The notes under the pieces were generated by a model. The model made no database searches, was not told the DNA's origin, and saw only the letters and a program-made list of their open reading frames with translations. Of a stretch of 64,000 bases of DNA, positions 63,854-64,000 are shown piece by piece. The stretch is from Pseudanabaena sp. ABRG5-3. GTDB taxonomy: Bacteria; Cyanobacteriota; Cyanobacteriia; Pseudanabaenales; Pseudanabaenaceae. The first letter of the stretch is position 1. Each line of letters starts with the position of its first letter. A program made the position numbers and the translations under genes. The stretch is from NCBI RefSeq assembly GCF_003967015.1, contig NZ_AP017561.1, positions 150,765 through 214,764 on the forward strand. Reading direction: 5' to 3'.

Positions 63854-63920
63854 GTGTTTGAAGGGGAAAAACTGATTAGCTGATCTCCTGTAGATAAAAA
63901 CGGTGATTAAATCATACAGC

Positions 63921-63975
63921 GATCGCTCTAGATCTGATCTATAAAAGATCAAAAAAAGATCAAAATTTTATAGAT
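63921..63975. other. Origin-like repeat cluster upstream of rep
   Basis: GATC occurs five times between 63921 and 63961, including two GATCAAAA direct repeats. A 10-bp perfect inverted repeat (ATCTATAAAA at 63937-63946, complement at 63966-63975) encloses the direct repeats. The AT-rich setting and position ~440 bp upstream of rep fit an origin or rep control site. This is inference from layout only. Confidence 0.4.
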
Positions 63976-64000
63976 ATCAGTCTGAATAGGCTTGTCTCGC

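Noticed and set aside
63662..63952. 96-codon minus-strand ORF upstream of rep
   Set aside because: It spans the inverted repeats and hairpins, lacks a ribosome site and has no domain. A leader peptide cannot be fully excluded.

Overview
The window looks like part of a large plasmid from a filamentous, non-heterocystous-type cyanobacterium. The octamer GCGATCGC (HIP1) recurs throughout coding DNA, base composition is AT-leaning, and the right end carries a plasmid backbone: parA-parB (57397-59138) behind a 38-bp perfect palindrome, and a giant replication protein of the cyanobacterial CyRepA1 type (60310-63501). The leader of that rep gene holds paired hairpins and an origin-like repeat cluster. 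No rRNA, tRNA or CRISPR array was seen. A genus cannot be fixed from sequence alone.

Layout. (1) 3-7491: three tandem plus-strand TPR-CHAT protease genes, the first only as a C-terminal tail. (2) 7616-14197: a 98-bp element with inverted ends, then a DnaQ-like exonuclease-RecQ-UvrD fusion gene split by an intact IS4-family element (8201-9511). Its 8-bp target duplication and reading frame show that precise excision would restore a 1718-residue protein. (3) 14297-25777: a WYL regulator divergent from a three-gene operon made of a 961-aa unknown protein ending in a NusG-N-terminal-like domain, a 310-aa winged-helix-type protein, and a 2082-aa YprA/DUF1998 helicase. (4) 42961-25767, minus strand: a DISARM-like operon with a SNF2 helicase (DrmD-like), a Phd/PIN toxin-antitoxin pair, a large adenine methyltransferase (DrmMI-like), a RelE-UvrD fusion and a second YprA/DUF1998 helicase with a C-terminal Vsr-like nuclease. 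A DUF559 nuclease gene sits inside on the other strand. (5) 55537-43054, minus strand: a tightly overlapping seven-gene operon of vWA, PP2C, Ser/Thr kinase, UPF1-like helicase, a HEPN-motif protein, a coiled-coil McrB-type AAA+ and a DUF2357 (McrC-like) zinc-ribbon protein. This resembles the TerY-P and CoCoNuT assemblies. (6) 55772-57148: debris comprising a DUF1998 C-terminal fragment, an IS1595-type fragment and a decayed cupin. (7) 57277-64000: partition genes, two methyltransferases and replication.

A family of about 80-bp palindromic C/G-rich repeats occurs at 31071-38891. Copies flank the DUF559 gene and have also inserted in frame into three of the defence proteins. The window is therefore best read as a plasmid-borne defence island with three multi-gene modules side by side. 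The least familiar is the WYL / exonuclease-RecQ-UvrD / NGN-domain protein / YprA module at 7722-25777. System names (DISARM, Druantia, CoCoNuT, CyRepA1) are from memory of those families, and no database search was run.
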